A stretch of 64,000 nucleotides of DNA from NCBI GenBank assembly GCA_031287735.1, contig JAITSO010000054.1:1-64000 (forward strand), given 5' to 3'. Each line of letters opens with the position of its first letter. Within the stretch, counting starts at the first letter, position 1. A program made the position numbers and the translations under genes. Positions 9,316 to 18,563 of the stretch are shown piece by piece. The notes beneath the pieces were generated by a model. It saw only the letters and a program-made list of their open reading frames with translations. It made no database searches and was not told the DNA's origin. The stretch comes from Elusimicrobiota bacterium. Lineage in GTDB: Bacteria > Elusimicrobiota > Endomicrobiia > Endomicrobiales > Endomicrobiaceae.

Positions 9316-9761
9316 TAAGTTTAAGTAGTCTGAGGCCGGCGGTTGGTTCCAAACATAGGAAAAAAATTGTTGGTCGCGGGGTTGGATCAGGGCATGGAAG
9401 AACTGCCACAAGAGGTAGCAAGGGACAAAAATCGCGGTCAGGTGATGGTGGGAAAAAGGTTGGATTCGAAGGTGGTCAAATGCCACTTTTTAGAAGAATA
9501 CCTAAAAGAGGCCACAACAGTGCCAGAAGACGTATAGTATATGAGGTTGTTAATGTAAATATGTTAAATAAGTTTGATTCCGGCGTTGAAATTACTTCTA
9601 ATTTTTTGAAAGAAAATGGTATTGTTAAGAGTCCTAAATTTGTGAAAATATTGGGAAATGGCGAGCTCACTAAATCTCTACATATTAAGGTATTAGCTTT
9701 TTCTAGGTCAGCTTTAAATAAGATTCGGCAAGCTGGCGGAAAGCCAGAATTTACAAAATAA
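9312..9761 (+). CDS. rplO: 50S ribosomal protein L15
   Basis: L15 is a late-assembly 50S protein. The 149-residue protein has the glycine-rich basic N-terminal half ([22 protein letters not shown]) and the [17 protein letters not shown] signature. It starts at an ATGA overlap with rpsE, so the two are probably translationally coupled. rpmD (L30), which usually sits between them, is absent. Confidence 0.95.
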   Translation: MISLSSLRPAVGSKHRKKIVGRGVGSGHGRTATRGSKGQKSRSGDGGKKVGFEGGQMPLFRRIPKRGHNSARRRIVYEVVNVNMLNKFDSGVEITSNFLKENGIVKSPKFVKILGNGELTKSLHIKVLAFSRSALNKIRQAGGKPEFTK

Positions 9762-9789
9762 TAATTCATTTAGTGTAGGGTCAGAAATT

Positions 9790-11133
9790 ATGTTAAAAAG
9801 TTTTTTGAGTATTTTTAGGGTGGTTGAACTTAGGAATAAAGTCATTTTCACTCTCTTTGTTATTGTGGCGTATAGAATAGGTGCCACTATTCCTATTCCT
9901 GGCATAAATGCAGAAGCTGTGAAATCTTTGTTTGCTGCCAATGCAAATGGTTTGTTAGGTTTTTTGGACATGTTTTCAGGAGGAGCTCTTAACAGGATGT
10001 CTGTTTTCTCCATGGGAATAATGCCTTATATAAATGCTTCCATCATTATGAGTTTGATGCAAGGCTCCCATATTATTCCTTATTTGGATAGGCTTGCAAA
10101 AGAAGGTGAGCAAGGAAGAAAAAAACTTACTCAAATTACAAGGTACGGTACTTTATTGCTGGGTACTATTCAATCTTTTGGATTGACAATGGCTATATCA
10201 AAAATGCCAACCCCGTCTGGGTTACCAATTGTTATTGAACCTTCGTTGTCATGGATATTTTTAACAGTTGTTACTCTCGTTACAGGTACTGTTTTAGTGA
10301 TGTGGTTAGGAGAACAGGTGTCTGAAAGGGGCATAGGGAATGGAATTTCGCTTATAATTTTTTCAGGTATAGTGGAAAGGTTTCCACATGCTTGTCTCAG
10401 CATAGTTCGCCTTGTCCAGATGGACGAATTGTCTTTGTTGTATGCACTGGTTCTTTTGGCAATTATTGTTACTGTTTTGGTCTTGGTTATTTGGGTTGAA
10501 ACTGCACAGCGTAGAATTCCTGTCAATTACGCCAAAAAAATGATAGGAAGAAAAATGTACGGTGGGCAGACTTCGTTTTTACCTATTAAGGTTGATCAGT
10601 CTGGTGTTATTGCTGTTATTTTTTCAGTATCTATATTGTCTGCTCCTTTGACAGTTGCTCAATTTGCTCCAGATTGGACTATATGGGGGTATCCCATAGC
10701 AAAAAAAATTATGGAATGGGTTAACAGTGGCTCTGTAGTGTACAGTTTAGTTTACGCTTTTCTTGTTGTTTTCTTTTGTTATTTTTATAATTCGATTTCT
10801 TTTAACCCTAAGGATCTAGCTGATAATATGAAAAAATCTGGAGGTTTTATACCGGGAATTAGACCAGGTGACAATACCTCTGGATACATACAAAGGGTTT
10901 TGGAAAGAGTTACTTTTGGTGGAGCACTTTTTGTGGCTGGAATAGCAGTACTTCCGGACTATTTGAGGAGTATTATGAATGCTCCATTCTTTTTTGGTGG
11001 TACTTCTTTGCTTATAGTTGTTGGAGTTGCCCTTGATACTATTGGGCAAGTGGAATCTCATCTTATTATGCGACATTATGAGGGTTTTATGAAAAAAAGT
11101 CGTATAAAGGGTAGATGGTTTAACGTAAAATAA
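9790..11133 (+). CDS. secY: Preprotein translocase subunit SecY
   Basis: SecY is the channel of the Sec translocon in the inner membrane. The 447-residue protein has about ten hydrophobic segments. It also has the plug/lateral-gate region GGALNRMSVFSMGIMPYINAS and the cytoplasmic-loop signature GEQVSERGIGNGISLIIF at about residue 175. It is 28 bases after rplO, the standard spc position. Confidence 0.96.
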   Translation: MLKSFLSIFRVVELRNKVIFTLFVIVAYRIGATIPIPGINAEAVKSLFAANANGLLGFLDMFSGGALNRMSVFSMGIMPYINASIIMSLMQGSHIIPYLDRLAKEGEQGRKKLTQITRYGTLLLGTIQSFGLTMAISKMPTPSGLPIVIEPSLSWIFLTVVTLVTGTVLVMWLGEQVSERGIGNGISLIIFSGIVERFPHACLSIVRLVQMDELSLLYALVLLAIIVTVLVLVIWVETAQRRIPVNYAKKMIGRKMYGGQTSFLPIKVDQSGVIAVIFSVSILSAPLTVAQFAPDWTIWGYPIAKKIMEWVNSGSVVYSLVYAFLVVFFCYFYNSISFNPKDLADNMKKSGGFIPGIRPGDNTSGYIQRVLERVTFGGALFVAGIAVLPDYLRSIMNAPFFFGGTSLLIVVGVALDTIGQVESHLIMRHYEGFMKKSRIKGRWFNVK

Positions 11134-11762
11134 TGAATTATGTGCTTTTAGGACCTCCTGGTGCAGGAAAAGGAACGCAAGCTAAAAAAATTATTGAAAA
11201 ATTTAGTATAGCTCATTTGTCTACTGGTGATATGTTTAGGGAAGCTAAAAATATTGACAAAAAAATAAACGAGTTACTTTTGTCTGGTCGGCTCGTGCCT
11301 GATGAAACAGTGGTAGAGATGGTAAAAAAAAGATTGGAGGAAGTGAAATTTGAAAAAGGTTTTGTCCTGGACGGTTTTCCAAGAACTTTAAATCAAGCTG
11401 AGAAGCTTTGCAGGATACTTGGAAATAATGGAAAACGTTTGGAGTCAGTTTTTTACATAAATATAAGTTTTGAAGAATCAATTAAAAGAATTTCTGGTAG
11501 GCGCGTTTGTAGTTGTGGTAAGAATTATCATGTGGTTTTTGTTCCACCCAAAATTGTTGGGGTATGTGATTTTTGTGGCAATAGTTTGATGCAGAGAGAA
11601 GACGATAGAGAAAATATTGTCAGAGACAGGCTTAAGGTGTACGGTGAGCAAACAAAGCCACTAGCAAATTACTATAGACAAAATGGATTGCTTGTAGATG
11701 TCGATGGCTTGAATAATGCAGACAATGTTTTTGAGCAAATAGTTGCAAAGATGACAAAATAG
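11133..11762 (+). CDS. adk: Adenylate kinase
   Basis: Adk interconverts ATP + AMP and 2 ADP. The 209-residue protein has the P-loop GPPGAGKGTQAKK at residues 7-19, the AMP-binding 'LDGFPRTLNQAEKL', and a long-form LID with four cysteines (CSCGK and CDFCG), which suggests structural zinc. It starts at a TAATG overlap with secY, indicating coupling. Confidence 0.96.
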   Translation: MNYVLLGPPGAGKGTQAKKIIEKFSIAHLSTGDMFREAKNIDKKINELLLSGRLVPDETVVEMVKKRLEEVKFEKGFVLDGFPRTLNQAEKLCRILGNNGKRLESVFYINISFEESIKRISGRRVCSCGKNYHVVFVPPKIVGVCDFCGNSLMQREDDRENIVRDRLKVYGEQTKPLANYYRQNGLLVDVDGLNNADNVFEQIVAKMTK

Positions 11763-11815
11763 CATTGCTGTGTTGTGCGTTGTTTAATTTAGTTCTTGCG
11801 AGGTTTTTGCAATAA

Positions 11816-12592
11816 GTGTTATTTAAGAAACCTAATGTAGTAATAAAAACAATAAAAGAAATAGATAAAATGAGGATTGCTGGAAAAGCAGTAGCAAGTA
11901 TTTTGAAACAGCTTTCTTGTGTTATAAAACCGGGAATAACTACAAAAGCGATAGATATTTTTGTTCAAAGGCAAATAAAATTATTCGATATGGAACCAGC
12001 TTTTTTAGGTGTTAAGGGAGTAGACAGTTCTTTTCCTGCATCGGCATGTGTTTCTGTAAACAATGAAGTTGTTCATGGCATTCCGAGTTTTGAATATTTT
12101 ATCAAGGAGGGCGATATTGTTTCTGTAGACATCGGTGTTATTTATGAAGGTTATTATGGCGATGCGGCAAAAACTTACGCTGTTGGTAAGATTTCGACAC
12201 AAGCACAAAAATTGTTAGATGTAACTAAGTTGGCATTAGAAAAAGGAATAGAGCAAGTGTTGCCAGGTAATAGACTCGGAAATATATCTTTTGCGATTCA
12301 AAGCGTTGTCGAAGCTGCAGGATTTTCTGTAGTACGTGATTTTGTAGGTCATGGAATCGGTCGTTCTTTGCATGAGGATCCGCAGGTTCCAAATTATGGG
12401 AGATTTGATACGGGGATAAAATTGTTGGTTGGTATGGTGCTCGCAATAGAGCCTATGGTTAATGAGGGAAATTTTAGAGTTTTTTTAACTGACAATAACT
12501 GGACAGTTGTAACGGCAGATGGAAGTTTGAGTTCGCATTTTGAACACACGATAGCAATAACAAAAAATGGGTGTGAAGTTTTAACAAGGTGA
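11816..12592 (+). CDS. map: Methionine aminopeptidase, type I
   Basis: The enzyme removes the N-terminal methionine from nascent proteins. The 258-residue protein is of type Ia length. Visible metal ligands are the Asp of SVDIGV, the Asp of GDAAKTYAV, the His of VGHGIGR, the Glu of AIEPMV and the Glu of HFEHTIAI. The start is GTG at 11816 with GCGAGG 12 bases upstream, a rather long spacing. secY-adk-map-infA is a common order. Confidence 0.94.
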   Translation: MLFKKPNVVIKTIKEIDKMRIAGKAVASILKQLSCVIKPGITTKAIDIFVQRQIKLFDMEPAFLGVKGVDSSFPASACVSVNNEVVHGIPSFEYFIKEGDIVSVDIGVIYEGYYGDAAKTYAVGKISTQAQKLLDVTKLALEKGIEQVLPGNRLGNISFAIQSVVEAAGFSVVRDFVGHGIGRSLHEDPQVPNYGRFDTGIKLLVGMVLAIEPMVNEGNFRVFLTDNNWTVVTADGSLSSHFEHTIAITKNGCEVLTR

Positions 12593-12602
12593 TGTAAGAA
12601 TA

Positions 12603-12821
12603 ATGGCTAAGGAAGAAAAGATAGTAGTAGAGGGCAAAGTATTGGAATCGCTACCCAGCACTATGTTTAAAGTTGCAATAGAGGGTGGTCATATTCTTTT
12701 GGCGCATATATGTGGAAAAATGAGGATGCACTATATAAAAATTCTTCCGGGTGATAAAGTCAAAGTTGAGCTTTCGCCTTATGACTTAACAAAAGGAAGG
12801 ATAATTTATAGAGAAAAATAA
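12603..12821 (+). CDS. infA: Translation initiation factor IF-1
   Basis: IF-1 occupies the ribosomal A site during initiation. The 72-residue OB-fold protein starts [18 protein letters not shown] and has the conserved [19 protein letters not shown] segment. It is located between map and rpmJ, the usual alpha-operon arrangement. Confidence 0.97.
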   Translation: MAKEEKIVVEGKVLESLPSTMFKVAIEGGHILLAHICGKMRMHYIKILPGDKVKVELSPYDLTKGRIIYREK

Positions 12822-12843
12822 TTTGTTATGGAGCAACAAAAAA

Positions 12844-12957
12844 ATGAAAGTTAGAGCATCTGTAAAACCAATTTGTCAGAAGTGCAGGGTTGTAAAACGC
12901 AAAGGCGTAGTGAGGGTTACTTGTTCTGATTTGAGACACAAGCAGAGACAGGGTTGA
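12844..12957 (+). CDS. rpmJ: 50S ribosomal protein L36
   Basis: This very short gene encodes 37 residues, [20 protein letters not shown] followed by [17 protein letters not shown]. It has the zinc-type pattern CxxC, later C and H, typical of the C+ form of L36. It lies between infA and rpsM, exactly where L36 is expected, 22 bases after infA. Confidence 0.96.
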   Translation: MKVRASVKPICQKCRVVKRKGVVRVTCSDLRHKQRQG

Positions 12958-13038
12958 GTCTTGGTAATTTTAGCATGCAATAAAGGGTAGTATTTTTGTT
13001 TAAAGTTGTAAAACATAAATGCGTAGGAGGAATTTTTA

Positions 13039-13428
13039 ATGGCGCGTGTTGCTGGTGTTGATTTGCCAAAAGGAAAAAGGCTAGACATTGCATTAAGGTA
13101 TATTTATGGAATAGGACCTGCTATATCTGATGAAATTATCGAACAACTTTCGTTAAATCCTGCCAAGAGAGTCAAAGATCTAAATGAAGAAGAAGTGAAC
13201 CAAATTAATAGTCTGATAACTAAGAATTTAAAAGTTGAAGGCGATTTAAGAAGAGAGGTGCAATCCAATATTAGAAGACTTATAGATATTGGTAGTTACA
13301 GGGGGTTGCGTCATAGGAGAAATCTACCTGTTCATGGTCAAAGGACGAAGACAAATGCACGTACGAGGCGTGGTAAAAGAAAAACCGTTGGTTCTGGAAA
13401 ATCGGCTGCTCCGGGTAAAAAAGGTTGA
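13039..13428 (+). CDS. rpsM: 30S ribosomal protein S13
   Basis: S13 contacts the P-site tRNA and forms intersubunit bridges. The 129-residue protein has [25 protein letters not shown] opening, the [12 protein letters not shown] helix-hairpin region and the [20 protein letters not shown] signature. A strong AGGAGGAAT lies before the ATG. Confidence 0.96.
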   Translation: MARVAGVDLPKGKRLDIALRYIYGIGPAISDEIIEQLSLNPAKRVKDLNEEEVNQINSLITKNLKVEGDLRREVQSNIRRLIDIGSYRGLRHRRNLPVHGQRTKTNARTRRGKRKTVGSGKSAAPGKKG

Positions 13429-13506
13429 TGTATGAATTTCTAAAATTTTGTTTGAAGTGGAAAAGAGTGAAGTAAAGTATCCCATAAATTATGGAGGAGA
13501 ATTGCA

Positions 13507-13893
13507 ATGTCGGGAAATAACCAAAATTCTAAAAAAAAGAAGTACACAGGTGCAGTAGCAAGAGCCTATATATTGTCTACATTTAATAACACTATCATTA
13601 GTGTCGCAGATGACAATGGCAATGTTATATCTTGGTCGTCGGCTGGTGGATCGGGATTTAAAGGTGCTAAAAAAGGGACACCTTTTGCTGCCCAAATGGC
13701 AGCATCAACTGTTGGAAAAAAGGTATCAGATATGGGAGTAAAGCAGGTATCCGTTTTTGTTAAAGGGCCAGGACCAGGTAGGGAAACTGCTATAAGAGGG
13801 TTGCAAGGTTCTGGTCTTGGAATTTTGACTATAAGGGATATTACACCTACTCCTCATGATGGTTGTCGGTCTCCTAAACCAAGAAGAGTATAA
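13507..13893 (+). CDS. rpsK: 30S ribosomal protein S11
   Basis: S11 is a 30S platform protein. The 128-residue protein shows '[20 protein letters not shown]', [20 protein letters not shown] and the C-terminal '[19 protein letters not shown]' signature. GGAGGAG lies upstream of the ATG. Confidence 0.97.
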   Translation: MSGNNQNSKKKKYTGAVARAYILSTFNNTIISVADDNGNVISWSSAGGSGFKGAKKGTPFAAQMAASTVGKKVSDMGVKQVSVFVKGPGPGRETAIRGLQGSGLGILTIRDITPTPHDGCRSPKPRRV

Positions 13894-13930
13894 TTAATTT
13901 ATAAACATAAATTTATAAGGAGTTAGCAAA

Positions 13931-14557
13931 ATGTCACGGTACTTAGGTTCAGTTTGTAAATTATGTCGGCGTGAGAAGGAAAAGCTTTTTTTAAAAGGCG
14001 AAAGGTGCGATTCTAGTTGTTCGCTTGATAAAAAAAGAGGTAAGAATTTTCCTGGTCAGCATGGTGCATTAAAAAGTAAAATGTCGGATTATGCAAAACA
14101 TTTGAGGGAAAAACAAAAAGCCAGAAGAGTTTATGGTTTAACAGAATCGCAATTTAGACATTATTATGATGTTGCAGAAAAAATGAAAGGTTCTACTGGT
14201 GATAATTTGCTTATACTTCTTGAGTCAAGGTTGGATAATGTTGTCTACCGTCTTGGAATGGCTTCTTCTAAAAAAATGGCAAGACAAACTGTAAACCATG
14301 GGAATATTTTAGTAAACAATAAGAGAATAGATGTGGCACGGTATCATGTGAAATCTGGTGACGTTATAACATTTCCTGAAAAATACAAACAAAACGCTGT
14401 TATAAAAAAACTTATTGAAAAAAAAGTTTCTAATGTTCCTTTGTGGCTGAATTTTGATAAGGACAAAATTGTTGGAGTCGTTGTCAATAACCCTATTGTG
14501 TCTGATGTTTCATATCCTATTAATAGTCAACTTATTGTTGAATATTATTCAAAATAA
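13931..14557 (+). CDS. rpsD: 30S ribosomal protein S4, zinc-binding (C+) form
   Basis: S4 nucleates 30S body assembly and often represses the alpha operon. The 208-residue protein keeps the N-terminal zinc-binding cysteines (CKLCRRE, then CDSSC), as in the C+ form. The S4 RNA-binding domain (LESRLDNVVYRLGMASSK) starts near residue 98. It sits between rpsK and rpoA. Confidence 0.96.
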   Translation: MSRYLGSVCKLCRREKEKLFLKGERCDSSCSLDKKRGKNFPGQHGALKSKMSDYAKHLREKQKARRVYGLTESQFRHYYDVAEKMKGSTGDNLLILLESRLDNVVYRLGMASSKKMARQTVNHGNILVNNKRIDVARYHVKSGDVITFPEKYKQNAVIKKLIEKKVSNVPLWLNFDKDKIVGVVVNNPIVSDVSYPINSQLIVEYYSK

Positions 14558-14599
14558 AATAACAGCCAATGAAAGGCTATCATTAATGAGGTTTTACCA

Positions 14600-15571
14600 A
14601 TGAAAATAGTAGACTTAGAAAAAATGCGTAGGCTTGTTTTAGAGACTAATACGGCTACAGATTGCTATGGGTATTTTACAATTGAGCCTTTTGAACGTGG
14701 ATATGGCTATACTGTGGGTAATTCTTTGAGGAGAATTTTGTTGTCTAGCCTTAAAGGTGCGGCAATAACTTCTGTTAAGATAACAGGAGCATTGCATGAA
14801 TTTGCAGTTTTAAAAGGTGTGCGCGAAGATGTTGCCCAAATAATTTTAAATCTGAAAAAAATAAGAGTTAGGCTTAATTCAGATAAAACAGAATATCTTT
14901 ATATGAAAGTTAATAAAGGTGGAAAAGTAACAGCTGCAGATATTGATGAAAATGCGAGTGTGGAAGTAATGAATCCTGAACAAGAAATTGCAAATGTAGA
15001 TAGTGGTACTGTCTTTGAAATGGAGTTAACAGTTTCTTCAGGTAAAGGTTATGTGCTTGCTGAAGAATTTGAATCACATGTCCCAAACTTGTCTGTTGGG
15101 ACAATTTTCCTCGATGCTTTGTTTTCTCCAGTTGTAAAAGTTAATTATGAAGTTGAAAACACGCGCGTTGAGCGTTCTATAAATTATGACAGACTTGTGA
15201 TCGAAATATGGACAGATGGCTCTATTTCTCCACGAGCTGCTTTAGCTTATTCTGCTGAGATTTTGAGAAACAGTCTTGTTATTTTTCTGGAGAATAGTTC
15301 TGTTTCTGAGAATGTAGAGGTTGAGTTGCCGGTTTCAAAAACTGTAAATCAATTAGGCGATTTTGACAAAAAGGAAGTTGTAGATAATTCTATTGATATT
15401 TTGGCGCTTTCGGCTCGTACATTAAATTGTTTAAGAAAAATTGACATAAAGACCATAAAGGAATTGCTTGAACTTGGAGAGGATGGATTGATCAATCTTG
15501 AGAATATTGGCAAACGTTCTGTTAATGAAATAAGTAGGAAGGTAAAAGAGCTAGGCTTGTCTTTTTCTTAA
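14600..15571 (+). CDS. rpoA: DNA-directed RNA polymerase subunit alpha
   Basis: The alpha subunit nucleates RNA polymerase assembly and contacts promoter UP elements and activators. The 323-residue protein has an N-terminal dimerisation domain with GYTVGNSLRRILLSSLKGAA at about 34-54. Its C-terminal helix-hairpin-helix domain lies at about 258-323 (LSARTLNCLRKIDIKTIKEL and LENIGKRSVNEI). It is the standard rpsD-rpoA-rplQ neighbourhood. Confidence 0.96.
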   Translation: MKIVDLEKMRRLVLETNTATDCYGYFTIEPFERGYGYTVGNSLRRILLSSLKGAAITSVKITGALHEFAVLKGVREDVAQIILNLKKIRVRLNSDKTEYLYMKVNKGGKVTAADIDENASVEVMNPEQEIANVDSGTVFEMELTVSSGKGYVLAEEFESHVPNLSVGTIFLDALFSPVVKVNYEVENTRVERSINYDRLVIEIWTDGSISPRAALAYSAEILRNSLVIFLENSSVSENVEVELPVSKTVNQLGDFDKKEVVDNSIDILALSARTLNCLRKIDIKTIKELLELGEDGLINLENIGKRSVNEISRKVKELGLSFS

Positions 15572-15597
15572 GGATAATTAATTTAGGGGTGGAAATA

Positions 15598-15951
15598 ATG
15601 ATAAAAACTTATAATGGTAGTAAACTTGGAGTGACGAGTTCCCATAAAAAAGCTATGTTGCGCAATTTAGCTTCTGGTCTTTTTTTGCATGAAAAAGCTG
15701 AAACTACGCTTGCAAGGGCCAAAGAACTTGTACGTTACTCTGAAAAGCTTTTGACAAGGGCAAAAAAGTCAGATTTAAGTGCCATTAGAGCTGTAAGTTC
15801 TGAGGTTCATAAAAGGGAAATTGTAAAAAAAGTTTTTGATGTTTTGGTGCCAAGGTACAAAGCGAAAAAAGGTGGTTATACTAGGATAATTAAAGTTGGA
15901 GTGCGCCGAGGCGATAACGCAAGTGTAGCAATTGTTAGGTTGGTCGTTTAA
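15598..15951 (+). CDS. rplQ: 50S ribosomal protein L17
   Basis: L17 is a 50S tunnel-exit protein. I chose the ATG at 15598 (117 residues) because AGGGGTG is correctly spaced for it; the in-frame GTG at 15589 lies inside that SD. The LGVTSSHKKAMLRNLASGL opening and the C-terminal GDNASVAIVRLV ending are typical. This is the last gene of the ribosomal superoperon. Confidence 0.95.
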   Translation: MIKTYNGSKLGVTSSHKKAMLRNLASGLFLHEKAETTLARAKELVRYSEKLLTRAKKSDLSAIRAVSSEVHKREIVKKVFDVLVPRYKAKKGGYTRIIKVGVRRGDNASVAIVRLVV

Positions 15952-16029
15952 AATCAGATATGAGTTATTTTTATTGCCATATGCTATTACGATTACTTGT
16001 TTTCCACGTTAATTTATTTTGAGGGGATA

Positions 16030-17064
16030 ATGTTTAATTTTTTTTTCAAGATGTTCTCTAATGACATGGGAATAGATCTCGGTACCGCTTCTGTTCTTGT
16101 TTATATTGAAGGCAGAGACGTTGTTTTGAGGGAGCCGTCTGTTGTTGTTATGGAAAAAGATACAGGCAAGATTTTGGCAATCGGTAATGAGGCTAAAAAG
16201 ATGATAGGTAAAGTTCCACAGCATGTGGAGGCAATAAGACCATTAAGAAACGGTGTTATCGCCGACTTTTCAGCTACAGAAAAAATGATAAGGTATTTTA
16301 TTAGGAAGGTTCATGATAGGAAAACCTTAATTCATCCTAGAGTTGTCATTGGAGTGCCTTCTGCAATTACGGAAGTAGAAAAAAGAGCTGTTAGAGAGTC
16401 TGTGGAACAGGCAGGAGCACGTGAGGTACATTTAATAGAGGAACCTATGGCAGCTGCTATAGGTGCTGGAATTCCAGTTGAAGATCCTGAAGGTAATATG
16501 ATAGTGGATGTTGGCGGGGGAACCACAGAAATCGCCGTTGTATCACTTGGCGGAATGGTTGTAAAAAAATCACTTCCTATTGCGGGTGATAAAATGGACG
16601 ATGCTATAGTTCAATATTTTAGAAAAAAACATAATTTAAATGTGGGCGAAAATACAGCGGAAGATGTTAAATTTAGAATAGGTTCGGTTTATCCAGTTGA
16701 AAAAGAAGATATCATAGATGTTAAAGGTAGGGATAGTGGAGGTTTACCAAGGATAATTAAAGTTTCGTCTGAAGAAATACGAGAGGCGTTAGAAGATCGT
16801 GCCAATGAAATGGTAGAAGCTATAAAGGAAGTTCTAGAGCAGACACCTCCTGAACTTGCAGCTGATATTGTAGACCATGGAATTCTTTTAAGTGGAGGTG
16901 GTTCGCTTATAAGAGGATTGCCTGAACTTTTGTCTAAAAGGACAGAATTACCAGTCATGCGAGCTGATGATCCTTTGCATTGCGTTGTTAGAGGAACAGG
17001 GATAGTTTTAAGAACATTGAAAAAAGCAAATAAAAATAGGTTGGATTACAAGCTGCTGGATTAA
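16030..17064 (+). CDS. mreB: Rod shape-determining protein MreB
   Basis: MreB is the bacterial actin homologue that guides lateral wall synthesis under the inner membrane. I chose the ATG at 16030 (344 residues) with GAGGGG immediately upstream. The frame is open from 15997. Actin-fold phosphate loops are seen in [12 protein letters not shown] (about 14-25) and [16 protein letters not shown] (about 158-173). It starts a mreBCD-mrdA cluster that implies rod-shaped cells. Confidence 0.96.
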   Translation: MFNFFFKMFSNDMGIDLGTASVLVYIEGRDVVLREPSVVVMEKDTGKILAIGNEAKKMIGKVPQHVEAIRPLRNGVIADFSATEKMIRYFIRKVHDRKTLIHPRVVIGVPSAITEVEKRAVRESVEQAGAREVHLIEEPMAAAIGAGIPVEDPEGNMIVDVGGGTTEIAVVSLGGMVVKKSLPIAGDKMDDAIVQYFRKKHNLNVGENTAEDVKFRIGSVYPVEKEDIIDVKGRDSGGLPRIIKVSSEEIREALEDRANEMVEAIKEVLEQTPPELAADIVDHGILLSGGGSLIRGLPELLSKRTELPVMRADDPLHCVVRGTGIVLRTLKKANKNRLDYKLLD

Positions 17065-17089
17065 ATGTTTTTTGAAAAATAAATGGATA

Positions 17090-17119
17090 TTGTGTTTTGG
17101 CACGTTGCTTTTGTATAGT
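17090..17119 (+). promoter_or_regulatory. Weak candidate promoter before mreC
   Basis: TTGTGT (17090-17095) and TATAGT (17114-17119) are 18 bases apart in the 126-base mreB-mreC gap. The -10 matches five of six, the -35 four of six. It could add transcription of mreC-mreD-mrdA independent of mreB. In such AT-rich DNA chance matches are common. Confidence 0.25.
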
Positions 17120-17190
17120 TGGCAAGGTTGTGCAGCTGTGTTTCTGTTGGAAAAATTTTATTAAAAATTTGCTGAACAGAAGTATTGTTA

Positions 17191-18027
17191 ATGATTAAAG
17201 AAAAGATAGAGAAAAAGAGAAAAAAAGTATTTGTAAGCTTGGTGATTTTGAGTTTCATATTCATATTTTTTAATGATACGAATGGTGTCAAAACGATTAA
17301 AAATATAATTTATTACGTTGTATTCCAGAATATGCAGTTCGTCAACAACAGAGCTGAAATTCTTTCCAGTTTTACCGATAATGCTAGAAACTTAATTTAT
17401 GTAGACGAAATGAATAAGTTTTATAAGAAAGAGAATAAAGTTCTTTCCGACAAGCTGCGCAATTATTATAACATGGTTGCTGATTACAATGAGCTCACAA
17501 AGTTTTTAAAAATTTCAAAAATTAAAAACACTAAGTCTGTTTTTGCAAGGGTTATAGCAAGGGACAATAGTGGTTATTATAGGTGGATAATCATAAACAA
17601 AGGCGAATACGACGGATTTTGCAACGACCTTCCTGTGGTTTTGGTTAAAAAAAATGGCAAGCTGTGTGCTTTGGGTAGGATAACAGAAACGTATAAGAAT
17701 TCCTCTAAAGTAACCCTCATAACAAACTCTTCTCTATCAGTACCAGTTGAAATTGAAGGCAAAAATGTAGATTGTTTGGCTGAAGGTAATAATTCCAATG
17801 ATTTGCAAATTACATATATTCCAATTTCAGCAAATGTTGAGATTGGAGATAAAGTTGTAGTAAGTGGGATAAGTAGTGTTTTTCCGAAAGGAGTATACGT
17901 CGGAGTTATAAAAAGCATTAACGAGGATAACGATATGCTTTATTTCAAGACAGGCGTTGCAAGTAGTGATTTCACTATGGAGAATTTTTATGAAGTAGCT
18001 ATTTTTGTTCCGGATGTAGAGAGGTAG
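17191..18027 (+). CDS. mreC: Rod shape-determining protein MreC
   Basis: MreC is a periplasmic scaffold that activates the elongasome via PBP2. I chose the ATG at 17191 (278 residues) although no strong SD is visible; a TTG at 17185 is in frame. The protein has an N-terminal membrane segment at about residues 11-28, then a coiled-coil stretch and the beta-rich MreC core (FARVIARDNSGYYRWIIINKG at about 116-136). It lies between mreB and mreD. Confidence 0.92.
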   Translation: MIKEKIEKKRKKVFVSLVILSFIFIFFNDTNGVKTIKNIIYYVVFQNMQFVNNRAEILSSFTDNARNLIYVDEMNKFYKKENKVLSDKLRNYYNMVADYNELTKFLKISKIKNTKSVFARVIARDNSGYYRWIIINKGEYDGFCNDLPVVLVKKNGKLCALGRITETYKNSSKVTLITNSSLSVPVEIEGKNVDCLAEGNNSNDLQITYIPISANVEIGDKVVVSGISSVFPKGVYVGVIKSINEDNDMLYFKTGVASSDFTMENFYEVAIFVPDVER

Positions 18028-18052
18028 AAGCATAAAATGGAGAATATGCTAA

Positions 18053-18562
18053 ATGAATGCAACAGTGTATTATATTTCTATATATGCTTTCACTTGGTTT
18101 CTTCATTTTTTTTTGGTGGGAAAATATGTCGCTGTAGGTGGCATTTGTCCTAATTTTGCTTTAACAGCTGTTATTTTTTTATCTTTATTTAGAGCAGAAA
18201 TTAGTGGTATGGTATTAAGTTTTGTGATAGGTTTAACGTGGGATGTTTATTCATTGGACATTTTTGGGTTGCGAGCTTTAGTTTTTACGACTATAAATTA
18301 TCTGTGTTCTGTGCTAATGAGAAACATTTATTGTGCAAAAATTTCTACACAATGCCTTATAGTTTTTTTGGCATCCGTTTCTTATAGTATCATAATTAGT
18401 TTCGTCTTGCACTATACCAATCATAACAGTATGCACTTTCCTTTCGATGTGGGCATATTATTGGGTAGTGCTGTTACAGCTGTGTTTTCGCCTGCGGTAT
18501 TTTGGGTTTTCAATAAGATTGCTGATGCTTTCTATTTGAATTCAAATTTTGGTGAGCAATAA
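18053..18562 (+). CDS. mreD: Rod shape-determining protein MreD
   Basis: MreD is a small inner-membrane protein of the elongasome. The 169-residue product is almost wholly hydrophobic with about five to six predicted membrane segments. It contains the family-like FVIGLTWDVYSLDIFGLRAL stretch at about residues 56-75. Identity rests mainly on hydrophobic profile, length and position between mreC and the PBP2 gene. Confidence 0.85.
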   Translation: MNATVYYISIYAFTWFLHFFLVGKYVAVGGICPNFALTAVIFLSLFRAEISGMVLSFVIGLTWDVYSLDIFGLRALVFTTINYLCSVLMRNIYCAKISTQCLIVFLASVSYSIIISFVLHYTNHNSMHFPFDVGILLGSAVTAVFSPAVFWVFNKIADAFYLNSNFGEQ

Positions 18563-18563
18563 G

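Noticed and set aside
9343..9537. 64-codon alternate-frame ORF inside rplO
   Set aside because: Fully inside rplO in another frame; L15 frame is certain.
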